Shown in pieces: positions 44,601 to 52,969 of a DNA stretch of 64,000 nt; position 1 is the first letter of the stretch; the number at the start of each line of letters is the position of its first letter. The notes below the pieces were generated by a model that had not been told where the DNA came from, did not search any database, and was given only the letters and a program-made list of their open reading frames with translations. The DNA comes from Brevundimonas sp. (GTDB lineage Bacteria; Pseudomonadota; Alphaproteobacteria; Caulobacterales; Caulobacteraceae): assembly GCF_016742135.1 (NCBI RefSeq), contig NZ_JACVCG010000003.1, positions 248,001 to 312,000 on the forward strand, written 5' to 3'. The translations under genes and the position numbers were made by a program.

Positions 44601-46589
44601 GCGGTCAAGCGCCACTTCCGCGAAATGGGCCGCGACATCCAGACCCAGCCCTTCACGGCGGTCGGTGTGGGGGACATGTCGGGCGATGTATTCGGCAACG
44701 GCATGCTGCTGTCGAAGCAGACGCGGCTGCTGGCGGCCTTCGACCACCGCGACATCTTCCTCGATCCCGATCCCGATCCCGCCACCAGCTGGGCCGAGCG
44801 CAAACGGTTGTTCGACCTGCCCCGCTCGTCTTGGCAGGACTATGATGCGGCGAAGATTTCAAAGGGCGGCGGGGTCTTTTCCCGCAGCGAAAAGTCCATC
44901 CCGCTCTCGCCCGAGGTCCGCGCCATTCTGGACGTCGAGGATGAGGCGCTCGATCCGCAAGGCCTGATCCGGGCGATCCTGAAGGCCCCGGCCGAACTGC
45001 TCTATCTCGGCGGCATCGGCACCTATGTGAAATCGGCGCAGGAAACCGACGCCCAGGTCGGCGACAAGACCAACGACCCCCTGCGCGTCAATGCGGAGGA
45101 CCTCAGGGTCAAGGTGGTGGGCGAGGGGGCCAATCTGGGCCTGACCCAGGCGGCCCGGATCGCCTTTGCCCAGAAGGGCCGCGACGAGGGCGGGGGCCGT
45201 ATCAACACGGACGCCATCGACAACTCGGCCGGGGTCGACACCTCCGACCATGAGGTCAACATCAAGATCCTGCTGGGGTCGGCCATCCTGTCGGGCGCGC
45301 TCAAGTCCGGGGACCGAAACCCCCTGCTGGCCGAAATGACCGAGGAGGTCGGGCACAAGGTACTGGCCCACAACTATGACCAGACGCTTGCCCTGACGTT
45401 GCAGGCCGATGAGGGCGCGCGCGCCCTGGATTCCCAGCAGGGCTTCATGCAGGTGCTGGGCGGTCGCGGCCGTCTGGACCGTCGGGTCGAAGGTCTTCCG
45501 GACGATCCGCGCATCGCCGAGATGAAGGCCACCGGTCAGGCCCTGACCCGGCCCGAGATCGCCGTTCTGACTGCCTACGCCAAGATCGAGCTGTTCGATG
45601 AAATCGTCGCCTCGACCGCGCCGGACGATCCCTTCTTCCGCGAGACCCTGGTCCGGTACTTCCCCGAACCGCTCGCGCGCTTCTCCGACGAGATGCAGGC
45701 CCACCGCCTGCGGCGCGAGATCATCGCCACCGTGCTCAGCAACCAGATCGTCAATATGACGGGGGCAACCTTCCCCGAGCGCCTCAAGCGCAGCGCCGAG
45801 GTCGGGGCCGGGTCTCTGGTCGTGGCCTTTGCCGCCGCGCGCCGTATCTTCCGCCTGGACGAGGCCTGGGACGCCGTGTCCGCGCTCGATCTCAGGATTT
45901 CCTCGCCCGCCCAGATCGCCCTCTATCGCGAGATATCCGCCGTCCTGCGCCGTCAGACCTTCTGGCTGTCACGCCGCGCGCCGCTGGCGGGGGTCACGGT
46001 CGATACCCTGATCGATACCTATCGTCCCGTGGCCGACGCCCTGCTGTCCAAGGAGGGGGAGGTCCTGTCGCGCTTCGAACAGGGGCGTCTGGACGAACGG
46101 GTGCGCGGCTTCATCGCCCAGGGCATTCCCGAGGACATAGCCCGGAAGGTCGGACTGCTGCGGCCCCAGGTCGCGGTCGCCGACATCGGCGATCTGGCCC
46201 GCGAGGCCGACTGGCCGGTGCCCTGCATGGCCCGCCTGTATCACCAGGTCGGGGCCGCCTTCGACCTCGACCGGCTGCGGTTTGCCGCCGGCCAGGTGCC
46301 CTCGGTCGATCACTTCGACCGGCTGGCCGTGCGCCGCCTGATCCAGGACTTCATGGTCGAGCAGATGGTCCTGACGCGGGCGGTGGCCAGGGCCTCGGAC
46401 CCCGAGGTCGGCCGTAGCGAGGAAGCCGCGGAGGCCGCAGTCGATGCCTGGATCGGTCACCGGCTGGAGGTCGTCGAGGCCATGCGCGCCTCCGTCGACG
46501 AGATCGAGCAGTCGGGCCAGGGCTGGACCTTTGCCAAACTGACCATCGCCAATGCCACGGTCCGCGAGGTGGCCGCCTCGGCGGGCTAG
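41682..46589 (+). CDS. gdhZ: NAD-dependent glutamate dehydrogenase, large type
   Basis: A 1635-residue NAD-GDH of the 180-kDa class, which deaminates glutamate to 2-oxoglutarate. The catalytic core lies around residues 800-1120, with GGLRWSDRREDFRTEVLGL, KNAVIVPVGSKGCF and TAVGVGDMSGDVFGNGML; long N-terminal regulatory (ACT-like) and C-terminal helical parts flank it. In Caulobacter crescentus the homologue GdhZ also binds FtsZ and couples metabolism to division (known for that protein; inferred here). Length is close to the family's. It stands alone with 30 bp before the Usp gene. Confidence 0.95.
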   Translation: MSRDAPSSTAPSLEILCRGFEKAAGAKADALVRGFLAQALEDYDADETPEIALEDLAALLAEAWTTAAVRKAGEPARIQVGPLHGADGRTTAYDRILIVQDDRPFLVDSVMGELAETGVSVRAMFHPIADVTRDDAGQRKPGAGQTRESVILVVMDPLPQERRDSLGEGLALTLSDVAAATADHGAMRDLMARSVAHLEAHPSGIDPEVVAETVAFLNWLNDDHFVFLGARDYDYPRTADGGYEAEAPLSQSGEGLGVLRDPERTVLRRANEPAVLTRQMKRQLNLSDPVTVAKANARSRVHRRAYMDYIGIKRFGPDGRPSGETRFVGLFTAEAYDRVSSQVPLVRRKVHNALKRAGKAGSGHSHKRLKNILENYPRDELFQISEDELLPIALGILHLYDRPRIRLFTRIDPFDRFVSILAFIPRERFHASLREQIGRILARAWGGRLSAWYPQLSDAPLVRIHYIIGVTPGAHPTPDPVALEAEVAEAGRGWPERFEAALRAAGVDDVAVGPLSARWAEAFGTSYRDRYTATEAVTDLERFDQLNETGDRNVGDPIAVRAFRTEADTPLQFRFKLYHRGDAVPLSDVLPILADMGLKTLEEWGHAVRPQGDTPIHIHEFLLEDPRGEKLSFESIKAPFEAAVAAVWSGLTESDGLNRLVIELGIGWREAALVRTLARYRQQTGMDPSQAVQEEALTLYPDVARGLLDLFRLKFDPDAAEGDGRFDQVSTLNTQLDEQLQAVRSLDHDRALRRLINLVRATMRTNYYIRDAEGRPRPHISIKIASRELDDLPLPKPYREIFVWAPHVEGVHLRFGPVARGGLRWSDRREDFRTEVLGLVKAQQVKNAVIVPVGSKGCFYPRNLPQIVRAGGDRDAQQAEAIRAYKTFLSGMLDITDTVDSDGSVVTPAGVVRWEGEDPYLVVAADKGTATFSDIANSVSADYGFWLDDAFASGGSVGYDHKAMGITARGAWEAVKRHFREMGRDIQTQPFTAVGVGDMSGDVFGNGMLLSKQTRLLAAFDHRDIFLDPDPDPATSWAERKRLFDLPRSSWQDYDAAKISKGGGVFSRSEKSIPLSPEVRAILDVEDEALDPQGLIRAILKAPAELLYLGGIGTYVKSAQETDAQVGDKTNDPLRVNAEDLRVKVVGEGANLGLTQAARIAFAQKGRDEGGGRINTDAIDNSAGVDTSDHEVNIKILLGSAILSGALKSGDRNPLLAEMTEEVGHKVLAHNYDQTLALTLQADEGARALDSQQGFMQVLGGRGRLDRRVEGLPDDPRIAEMKATGQALTRPEIAVLTAYAKIELFDEIVASTAPDDPFFRETLVRYFPEPLARFSDEMQAHRLRREIIATVLSNQIVNMTGATFPERLKRSAEVGAGSLVVAFAAARRIFRLDEAWDAVSALDLRISSPAQIALYREISAVLRRQTFWLSRRAPLAGVTVDTLIDTYRPVADALLSKEGEVLSRFEQGRLDERVRGFIAQGIPEDIARKVGLLRPQVAVADIGDLAREADWPVPCMARLYHQVGAAFDLDRLRFAAGQVPSVDHFDRLAVRRLIQDFMVEQMVLTRAVARASDPEVGRSEEAAEAAVDAWIGHRLEVVEAMRASVDEIEQSGQGWTFAKLTIANATVREVAASAG

Positions 46590-46619
46590 TCCGGCCGACG
46601 GCACAAGGGGAGGGACGTC

Positions 46620-47084
46620 ATGCCGCGCAAATTCCTGGTGGTTGTCGATGACAGCCCCGAGTTCGGGACGGCCCTGCGCTATGCCGCGCGCCGGGCCCGC
46701 TCGACCGGCGGCCGCGTGGCCCTGCTGCGCGTCATCGGCCATGGGTCGGATGCCCACTGGTCGGGGGTCCGCGACGAGATCGACCGCCAGCTGCGCGAGG
46801 AGGCCGAGGCGCTGCTCATGCGGCTGGGCGAGGAGGCAGCCGATCGTTCGGGGGCCCCCCCGCTGTTCCTCATCGAGGAAGGCGATCCGCTGGCGGCGAT
46901 CCGCAAGGTGGTCGACGACGATCCCGACATCAAGATTCTGATCCTGGCCTCCGGCAGCGGGGCCCGGGGGCCCGGTCCCCTCATCAGCGCCATTGTGAAG
47001 CAGGGGTCCCCGGGCGGCCGCAAGCTGCCGGTCACCATCGTTCCCGGCGAGCTGAGCGACAGCGAGGTCGAGGACCTGGCATAG
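46620..47084 (+). CDS. Universal stress protein (UspA) family
   Basis: A 154-residue single Usp domain, beginning KFLVVVDDSPEFGTALRYAARRA, with a Rossmann-like alternation of strands and helices and GDPLAAIRKVV. A Gly-rich region GSGARGPGPLISAI stands where ATP-binding members have G-x2-G-x9-G-S/T; binding is likely but not certain. The start has GGGAGG upstream. A hairpin element of the 40-bp family lies 8 bp after the stop. Confidence 0.85.
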   Translation: MPRKFLVVVDDSPEFGTALRYAARRARSTGGRVALLRVIGHGSDAHWSGVRDEIDRQLREEAEALLMRLGEEAADRSGAPPLFLIEEGDPLAAIRKVVDDDPDIKILILASGSGARGPGPLISAIVKQGSPGGRKLPVTIVPGELSDSEVEDLA

Positions 47085-47092
47085 GAGTTGGA

Positions 47093-47132
47093 GCGCTGTC
47101 GCTCGACGCGCGGGGTCCTGCTGCTTGAGCGC
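47093..47132 (+). repeat. 40-bp hairpin element after the Usp gene
   Basis: A single copy of the dispersed family. The outer stem is GCGCT/AGCGC, a third covarying version, and the conserved CTGCTTGAG is kept. The inner stem GACGC/GGGTC pairs at four of five positions. It starts 8 bp after the stop and ends 41 bp before the next ATG. Confidence 0.75.
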
Positions 47133-47172
47133 GGCCCTTGAATGCGTCGGACGACGGGCGCATGTCAGGGCC

Positions 47173-47736
47173 ATGTTCATCCAGACCGAAACCACGCCCA
47201 ATCCCCGGGCCCTGAAATTCCTCCCTGGCCGCGACGTCTCCCCCGACCGCACCCTGGAATTCCGCACCATCGACGAGGCCGGGGTCTCGCCCCTGGCCGA
47301 ATCCCTGTTCGAACTCGAGAACGTCGTGGGCGTCATGCTGGCCGCCGACCACATAGCGGTCACACGCGGGCCCGAGGGCCCGGACTGGTCAGAGATGAAG
47401 GCCCCGATCCTGGCCGCCATCATGGATCACTATGTTTCGGGTCGCCCGGTGCTGAATGCCGAAGCCACCGACTCGGACCCGTCAGGCGCCGGCGATGACA
47501 GCGAGATCGTGCAGGAGATCAAGGCCCTGCTCGACAGTCGCATCCGGCCCGCCGTGGCCCAGGACGGCGGGGATATCCTGTTCGACGCCTTCGATGAGGC
47601 CACGGGGCTTCTGACCCTGCGGATGCGCGGGGCCTGCGCGGGCTGTCCATCCTCGTCGGCCACGCTCAAGGCCGGGGTGGAACAGATGATGCGCCACTAC
47701 ATCCCCGAAGTGACCCGCGTCGAACAGACCCTCTGA
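47173..47736 (+). CDS. NifU/NfuA-type iron-sulfur carrier
   Basis: A 187-residue protein with an Nfu N-terminal domain (MFIQTETTPNPRALKFLPG) and a C-terminal NifU domain (about 105-185) with the CxxC scaffold ACAGC (Cys155, Cys158). It carries or repairs [4Fe-4S] clusters for target enzymes. The alphaproteobacterial and mitochondrial NFU1 type has this order. The ATG at 47173 starts the conserved domain directly; the extra upstream frame is not needed. Confidence 0.92.
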   Translation: MFIQTETTPNPRALKFLPGRDVSPDRTLEFRTIDEAGVSPLAESLFELENVVGVMLAADHIAVTRGPEGPDWSEMKAPILAAIMDHYVSGRPVLNAEATDSDPSGAGDDSEIVQEIKALLDSRIRPAVAQDGGDILFDAFDEATGLLTLRMRGACAGCPSSSATLKAGVEQMMRHYIPEVTRVEQTL

Positions 47737-47788
47737 CAGTATCCAACTTTTTCGTCGCCGGTCTGCGGGGGCGTGATACATCAGGGTC

Positions 47789-48421
47789 ATGCGACTCTCT
47801 GCGTCTTCCGATGAGGTCAAGGCCCGCATGCAGGCCGAGCTGGCCGCCCTGGGCGAGGCCCTGGCCGGGCTGCGACGCGCCAGTGGGCTCAGTCAGGCCG
47901 AGGCTGGCGAACGGGTCGGCATGACGGGCCAGGGCTGGGGCCTCTATGAGGCCGGCAAGCGCGCCGGCCTGTTCCGGCCCGATATCCAGACCCGCCTGAC
48001 CTCCGCCCTTGGAACGACACCCGAAGCGCTCTTGCTGGGGCGCGGATCTCCGCCCGCGTCCGGCGGCGGGGAAGGGGAGGGCGTACGCGGCATGGAGGCG
48101 CGGTCCGCCGCCTTCAGCGGACCCGGCCTGACGGCCCCCCGGGAGGATGAAACCTTCACGTTTCTGGTCCAGACGGAAGATGTCTGGCCCTGGGCCTCCA
48201 GCGGGGTGGTTCTGGTGTGCGATGCGGGGCGCTGGCCCCGGCGCGGGCAGGGCTGTGTGGTCGAGACCCGCGACGGCGAGCGGCGGGTGCGGCGGTTCGA
48301 CGGCGCGGATCGGGACTGGCTGCTGCTGAAGGGTGGAGCCGGTGGACTGGATCAGGCCGAGCGCGTCGCCCGGGCTGACGTCCTGTCGCTGGCCACGGTC
48401 GTCGCTCGAAACGAAACATGA
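47789..48421 (+). CDS. XRE-family regulator with an S24-like C-terminal domain
   Basis: A 210-residue DNA-binding protein. The HTH lies at about residues 22-80 (LRRASGLSQAEAGERVGMTGQGWGLYEAGKR). The C-terminal half (about 115-208) has the look of a LexA/S24 peptidase fold (VVLVCDAGRW, GQGCVVETRDGERRVRRF), but the Ser-Lys autolysis pair is not evident, so it is probably a non-cleaving sensor. It ends within an inverted repeat and is followed by a second HTH gene. Its targets are unknown. Confidence 0.78.
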   Translation: MRLSASSDEVKARMQAELAALGEALAGLRRASGLSQAEAGERVGMTGQGWGLYEAGKRAGLFRPDIQTRLTSALGTTPEALLLGRGSPPASGGGEGEGVRGMEARSAAFSGPGLTAPREDETFTFLVQTEDVWPWASSGVVLVCDAGRWPRRGQGCVVETRDGERRVRRFDGADRDWLLLKGGAGGLDQAERVARADVLSLATVVARNET

Positions 48422-48480
48422 AACACTTGCATTTCATTTCGGGTGCGCCTATGAAACGTTTTAGCGTTGTCGAAACGTTT
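48418..48480. promoter_or_regulatory. Cluster of palindromes before a small HTH gene
   Basis: ATGAAA (48418-48423) and TTTCAT (48432-48437) form an inverted repeat over the stop of the preceding gene. Two identical 8-bp palindromes, AAACGTTT, follow at 48454-48461 and 48473-48480, 19 bp apart centre to centre. The AT-rich stretch is unlike the GC-rich neighbourhood. It is a good candidate operator for one or both adjacent HTH proteins. Confidence 0.55.
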
Positions 48481-48496
48481 TCATCTGGACTTCACT

Positions 48497-48913
48497 GTGG
48501 GCACGCCCAGACGTTACACCAGCCGCGAAGGTACGCCGGTCGATATCTGGGTGGGTGCCCGGATCGCCGGGCTGCGACAGGCGCTGGGGCTGTCGCAGAC
48601 GTCCCTCGCGGAGCGGGTGGGCGTCAGCTTTCAACAGATTCAGAAGTACGAAACCGGCATCAATCGCATCTCCGCCTCGCGTCTGCACCAGATCGCCCTG
48701 GCGCTGGGGGCCGAACCGGGCAGTTTCTTTCCCCGATCGACCGCCCCGGCCCCGGCTCCGACGGACCTGCCGCTGTCCCTGGATCGGAGATCCCTGACCC
48801 CCGGCGGGCGGCTGGCCGAGGCCTTTTCCCGCATTCCGCAGCGCAAGGCCCGTCAGGCGCTCGTCATCCTGGCCGAAGCACTCGCCGCGCCCCCGGATGC
48901 ACCCTCGTCCTGA
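48497..48913 (+). CDS. Small HTH regulator (PraR/SinR-like XRE protein)
   Basis: A 138-residue protein from the GTG at 48497 with an XRE-type HTH at about residues 15-75 (GLRQALGLSQTSLAERV, VSFQQIQKYETGINRISASRLHQIA). This matches the PraR-like family conserved in Alphaproteobacteria. A TTG at 48467 is in frame but would overlap the palindrome cluster; with the GTG start the protein is exactly as long as its paralogue at 55216 (138 residues), which favours it. The tail (about 88-138) is Pro/Ala-rich. Confidence 0.75.
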   Translation: MGTPRRYTSREGTPVDIWVGARIAGLRQALGLSQTSLAERVGVSFQQIQKYETGINRISASRLHQIALALGAEPGSFFPRSTAPAPAPTDLPLSLDRRSLTPGGRLAEAFSRIPQRKARQALVILAEALAAPPDAPSS

Positions 48914-48926
48914 CGGGAGGGGTCAT

Positions 48927-49646
48927 ATGACCCTTCTGGTCCTGGATACGGCGCAGGGCCTGTGCAGCGTGGCGCTGGGGCGCGAAGGCCGCGTGATCGC
49001 GTCCCGCTCCGAGCCCATGACCCGGGGCCACCAGGAACGGCTGCCGGTTCTGGTCAAGGCGGTGCTGACCGAGGCCGGCCTTCCCGCATCCGACCTCGCG
49101 GTCGTCGCCGCCACCCGGGGGCCGGGGTCGTTCACCGGCCTCCGTGTCGGACTGGCCTTTGCCCAGGGACTGGCCGCCGCGACCGGTGCCCGCCCGATCG
49201 GCCTGTCTTCGCTCGACGCCCTGGCGGTTCAGGCCCGTCTGGCGCGGCCCGATGATCCCGCGCCCATTGCGGCGGTGATGGATGCCCGTCGGGGACAGGT
49301 CTATCTGGCGTTGTGGGGGCCTCGCGGGATCGGCGGCGATGTCGACCCGGCCCTTGAGCGCTCCCTCTTGCACGCGGCCGGGGCCATGACGATCGGGGAC
49401 GCGGCCACCCTGCTGAATGCCTCCCGCCCTCCCGGCCGGGTGATCGGCAGCGGTGCGCTCCTCGTCGGCCACGGGTGGCAGGAGGCGTGGGGGGCCGATG
49501 GCCCGGATCCGGAGGCCCTGGTTCAACTCGCGACCATCCAGGGCGACCGGACGGACAGCGTCGGGCTTGAGCCCCTCTATCTGCGCACGCCCGATGCGAC
49601 CCCGCCGACGCGCCTGCCGGGTCAGCCCCGACCGGACCGGCTGTGA
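48927..49646 (+). CDS. tsaB: tRNA threonylcarbamoyladenosine biosynthesis protein TsaB
   Basis: A 239-residue ASKHA-fold protein that forms the TsaBD scaffold for t6A modification of A37 in ANN-decoding tRNAs. The start reads MTLLVLDTAQGLCSVAL and contains RGPGSFTGLRVGL, the YeaZ signature. The metal-binding His residues of TsaD are absent, as expected. Length is slightly longer than in Escherichia coli. GGAGGGG precedes the ATG at 48927. GTGA overlap with rimI. Confidence 0.92.
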   Translation: MTLLVLDTAQGLCSVALGREGRVIASRSEPMTRGHQERLPVLVKAVLTEAGLPASDLAVVAATRGPGSFTGLRVGLAFAQGLAAATGARPIGLSSLDALAVQARLARPDDPAPIAAVMDARRGQVYLALWGPRGIGGDVDPALERSLLHAAGAMTIGDAATLLNASRPPGRVIGSGALLVGHGWQEAWGADGPDPEALVQLATIQGDRTDSVGLEPLYLRTPDATPPTRLPGQPRPDRL

Positions 49647-50068
49647 GGGTCGATCCGGCCCATCTGGCGGCGATCCACGACCGGGCGATCAGCCCCGCAT
49701 GGACCGAACAGGCTTTCCGCGACCTGCTGGATCAGCCCGGCGTCTGGGCCGAAGTGGATACCGATGGCTTCATCCTCATGCGTCAGGCCGGCGACGAGGC
49801 CGAGGTCCTGACCTTGGCCGTCCTGCCCGACGCCCGGCGGCGCGGTCGGGGCCTCGCCTTGATGCAGACGGCTCTGGCCGCCTGCCGCGCCCGGGGCGTT
49901 CAGCAGGTGTTTCTTGAGGTCGCGGCCGATAATGAGGCTGCCCAGGCGCTCTACCACGCTGTGGGCATGATCGAGACCGGGCACCGGCGCGGCTACTATG
50001 CCCGCGGCGATGGTCCGGCGGTCGATGCCCTGATTCTCACTCTCAACTTGGGCCCGGCGCTTCCCTAG
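49643..50068 (+). CDS. rimI: Ribosomal-protein-alanine N-acetyltransferase RimI
   Basis: A 141-residue GNAT acetyltransferase. It has the acetyl-CoA loop RRRGRGLALM (Q/RxxGxG/A type) and the C-terminal FLEVAADNEAAQALYHAVGMIETGRR-type segment (here ETGHRRGYYARG). RimI acetylates the N-terminus of S18 and other proteins. The tsaB-rimI overlap, sharing GTGA, is a common arrangement. The start is GTG at 49643. Confidence 0.9.
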   Translation: MRVDPAHLAAIHDRAISPAWTEQAFRDLLDQPGVWAEVDTDGFILMRQAGDEAEVLTLAVLPDARRRGRGLALMQTALAACRARGVQQVFLEVAADNEAAQALYHAVGMIETGHRRGYYARGDGPAVDALILTLNLGPALP

Positions 50069-50095
50069 AGGCGGGCAAGGCCCTATTCTTTACCG

Positions 50096-50569
50096 ATGGA
50101 CCGGATCGAGAAGCTTTGCGCCGACCGCGGCATGCGCATGACCGAGCAGCGGCGCGTGATCGCCCGCGTGCTGTCTGCGGCCGAGGATCACCCCGATGTC
50201 GAGGAACTGTATCGCCGGGCGTCGGCGGTCGATCCGCACATTTCGATCGCCACCGTCTATCGCACCGTGCGCCTGTTCGAAGAGGCGGGCGTGGTGGAAA
50301 AGCATGACTTCGGTGATGGTCGCAGCCGCTATGAAGAGGCGGGCGACGACCATCACGACCACCTGATCGACACGAAAACGGGCGAGGTCATCGAATTCTA
50401 TGACGCCGAGATCGAGCGGCTGAAGACCGAGATCGCCAAGCGCCTCGGCTTTGACCTCATCGGCCACAAGCTGGAACTGTATGGCAAACCCATCCCCGGC
50501 GCCGAACCCTCGGACCGCGAAGGGTTGATCTACAAACGCCATAGCCAGCGCGATCCCGAACAGGCCTGA
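50096..50569 (+). CDS. fur: Ferric uptake regulator Fur
   Basis: A 157-residue Fur. The N-terminal winged helix (about 10-80) contains GMRMTEQRRVIARVL and ISIATVYRTVRLFEEAG. The C-terminal part has metal-binding EEAGDDHHDHLID and dimerisation segments. The Cys pairs that bind structural zinc in Escherichia coli Fur are missing, as usual in Alphaproteobacteria. It represses iron-uptake genes when Fe2+ is ample. It precedes miaB in the same orientation by 63 bp, as in Caulobacter crescentus. Confidence 0.9.
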   Translation: MDRIEKLCADRGMRMTEQRRVIARVLSAAEDHPDVEELYRRASAVDPHISIATVYRTVRLFEEAGVVEKHDFGDGRSRYEEAGDDHHDHLIDTKTGEVIEFYDAEIERLKTEIAKRLGFDLIGHKLELYGKPIPGAEPSDREGLIYKRHSQRDPEQA

Positions 50570-50632
50570 CCCTGTCGCCCTGGTCCGGAACACTGCCTTG
50601 CGGGCGCCACGCCCTGCCCTCATAAGCGTGCC

Positions 50633-52021
50633 ATGACCGAAACCGAGACCCTGCCCAAGGTCGGAGCGGGCGCGCCGAAGCGCCTGTTCATCAAGACCTA
50701 TGGCTGCCAGATGAATGTCTATGACTCCGAGCGCATGGCCGATGTCCTGCGCCCGCTGGGCTATGCGCCGACCGAAACGGTCGAGGACGCGGACTTTGTC
50801 ATCCTCAACACCTGCCACATCCGCGAGAAGGCCGCCGAGAAGGTCTATTCCGAACTGGGCAAGCTGCGGATTCTCAAGGAAGAAAAGGCCGGAGGCATGA
50901 CCATCGCGGTCGCCGGCTGCGTCGCCCAGGCCGAGGGCGAGGAGATCGTGCGCCGCCAGCCGGCCGTGGACCTCGTGGTCGGGCCCCAGGCCTATCACCA
51001 GCTGCCCGAGCTGTTGACCCGCACCGCCCGGGCGCGCGGCGAGCGGATCGGTGCCGACTTCGCCCCTGTCGACAAATTCGACGCCCTTCCGAAGGCGCGC
51101 GGCGTCCAGGGCGTCACCGCCTTCCTGACCGTTCAGGAGGGCTGCGACAAATTCTGCACCTTCTGTGTGGTGCCCTATACCCGGGGGGCCGAATGGTCGC
51201 GGCCGGTTTCCGCCATTCTGGACGAAGCCCGGGCGCTCGCCGATCAGGGGGTGCGCGAAATCACCCTGCTGGGCCAGAACGTCAACGCCTATGACGGTGT
51301 TGACGATCCTGGCGATTCCGGCCGCTCGACCTTGGCGCGTTTGGTCAGGGCCCTGGCGGAGATCCCCGGGCTGGATCGCATCCGCTATACGACCAGCCAT
51401 CCCAATGACATGTCCGGGGATCTGATCGCCGCCCACGGCGAGGTCGAGGCCCTGATGCCCTATCTGCATCTGCCGGTGCAGTCCGGCTCGGATCGGATCC
51501 TGCGCCTGATGAACCGCAAGCATGGCCGGGCGAAATATCTGGATCTGGTCGAGCGGCTGCGTGCGGTCCGTCCTGACCTTGCCCTGTCCGGCGACTTCAT
51601 CGTCGGCTTCCCCGGCGAGACCGAGGCCGATTTCGAACAGACGCTCGATCTGGTGCGCGCGGTCAACTACGCCTCGGCCTTCTCCTTCATGTACTCCCCC
51701 CGTCCCGGGACGCCCGCCGCCACCATGGGGGCCCAGGTGCCCGCAGAGGTCTCGCGCGAGCGCCTGCACCGGCTCCAGGCCCTGCTGCTGGAACAGCAGG
51801 TGGCGTTCAATGCGTCGCAGGCCGGGCGGGTGCTGCCCGTCCTGTTCGAAAAGCCCGGACGGCACGGGGCCCAGGCCATCGGCCGCTCCCCCTATCTGCA
51901 GTCGGTCCATGTCGAGGACGCGCGCGACCTGATCGGCCGGATCGTCGAGGTCGAGATCACGGCGGGCCAGCAGAACAGTCTCAAGGGGCGGCTGATTTCC
52001 CGCTCGGAACAGGCGGCCTGA
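50633..52021 (+). CDS. miaB: tRNA-2-methylthio-N6-isopentenyladenosine methylthiotransferase MiaB
   Basis: A 462-residue radical-SAM enzyme that adds a methylthio group to i6A37 of tRNAs. The N-terminal UPF0004 domain has Cys residues in [21 protein letters not shown] and AGCVAQ for the second [4Fe-4S] cluster. The radical-SAM CxxxCxxC is in [17 protein letters not shown] (about residues 170-186). The C-terminal TRAM domain ends near residue 455. Its TGA abuts the phoH start. Confidence 0.95.
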   Translation: MTETETLPKVGAGAPKRLFIKTYGCQMNVYDSERMADVLRPLGYAPTETVEDADFVILNTCHIREKAAEKVYSELGKLRILKEEKAGGMTIAVAGCVAQAEGEEIVRRQPAVDLVVGPQAYHQLPELLTRTARARGERIGADFAPVDKFDALPKARGVQGVTAFLTVQEGCDKFCTFCVVPYTRGAEWSRPVSAILDEARALADQGVREITLLGQNVNAYDGVDDPGDSGRSTLARLVRALAEIPGLDRIRYTTSHPNDMSGDLIAAHGEVEALMPYLHLPVQSGSDRILRLMNRKHGRAKYLDLVERLRAVRPDLALSGDFIVGFPGETEADFEQTLDLVRAVNYASAFSFMYSPRPGTPAATMGAQVPAEVSRERLHRLQALLLEQQVAFNASQAGRVLPVLFEKPGRHGAQAIGRSPYLQSVHVEDARDLIGRIVEVEITAGQQNSLKGRLISRSEQAA

Positions 52022-52969
52022 ATGGCAAGAGGCAGCGAATTCATCACCCTGGAAGACGGCGTCCTGCGTCAGGTGGTCGGGCCGAACAGCCGCCATCTGG
52101 CCCGGATGGAGTCCGCCTATGACGTCGATCTCGACGCGCCCGGCGGGGGCATCCGCATCAACGGCTCGCCCCGCGACCGGGCCGATGCGCGCCGCATGAT
52201 CGAAAGCCTGTCGGCCAAGGTCGAACAGGGCGTGGAGATCACCGATGATCTGGTCATCGCCATCCTGCGTCAGGACCGGAGGGGCGCGGCCGCGACCGGC
52301 GGGGTGCTGGCCTTCGGACGCAAGGGCGCCATCACGCCGACGGGTCTGGCCCAGAGCCGCTATGTCGACATGATGACCCATTGTCCGCTCAGCTTCGGCG
52401 TGGGCCCGGCGGGCACGGGCAAGACCTTTCTGGCGGCGGCCTACGGGGCATCCTTGCTCAGGGCCAAAAGCGTCAGCCGGCTGGTCGTCACCCGCCCGGC
52501 TGTGGATGCCGGGGAAAAGCTGGGCTTTCTGCCGGGGGATCTGAACGAAAAGGTCGACCCCTATCTGGCCCCCATCTGGGAGGCCCTGAACGAAGTTCTG
52601 GGCCCCGAACAGGTGCAGGCCCACCGCGACCGGCGCGAGATCGAGACCGCGCCCATCGCCTTCATGCGCGGCCGCACGCTCAAGAACGCCTTCGTCATCG
52701 TCGATGAGGCCCAGAACACCTCACGCATGCAGATGAAGATGGTGCTGACCCGTCTCGGCGAGAACTCCCGCATGGTGGTGACCGGCGACCCGACCCAGAT
52801 CGATCTGCTCAACCCGCGCGACTCGGGCCTGCCGCATGCCCTTCGGATTCTGGAGGGCGTCGAGGGGGTCGGCGTGGTCGAGTTCGCGGCCGAGGACGTC
52901 ATCCGCCACCCGCTGGTCGAGCGCATCGTGCGGGCCTATGACGCCGATGGCGCGCGCGGCGGCACATGA
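52022..52969 (+). CDS. PhoH family ATPase (YbeZ)
   Basis: A 315-residue PhoH-like protein: a KH-like N-terminal part (about 1-75) and a nucleotide-binding core with P-loop GPAGTGKTF (about residues 126-134) and Walker B NAFVIVDEAQNTS. YbeZ acts with YbeY in rRNA processing and ribosome quality control. It starts immediately after miaB without spacing and overlaps ybeY by 4 bp, so these genes form one operon (miaB-phoH-ybeY-lnt). Confidence 0.93.
   Translation: MARGSEFITLEDGVLRQVVGPNSRHLARMESAYDVDLDAPGGGIRINGSPRDRADARRMIESLSAKVEQGVEITDDLVIAILRQDRRGAAATGGVLAFGRKGAITPTGLAQSRYVDMMTHCPLSFGVGPAGTGKTFLAAAYGASLLRAKSVSRLVVTRPAVDAGEKLGFLPGDLNEKVDPYLAPIWEALNEVLGPEQVQAHRDRREIETAPIAFMRGRTLKNAFVIVDEAQNTSRMQMKMVLTRLGENSRMVVTGDPTQIDLLNPRDSGLPHALRILEGVEGVGVVEFAAEDVIRHPLVERIVRAYDADGARGGT

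Noticed and set aside
47789..48913. Phage repressor pair (prophage remnant)
   Set aside because: No phage genes or attachment sites nearby; both HTH proteins look like chromosomal regulators.
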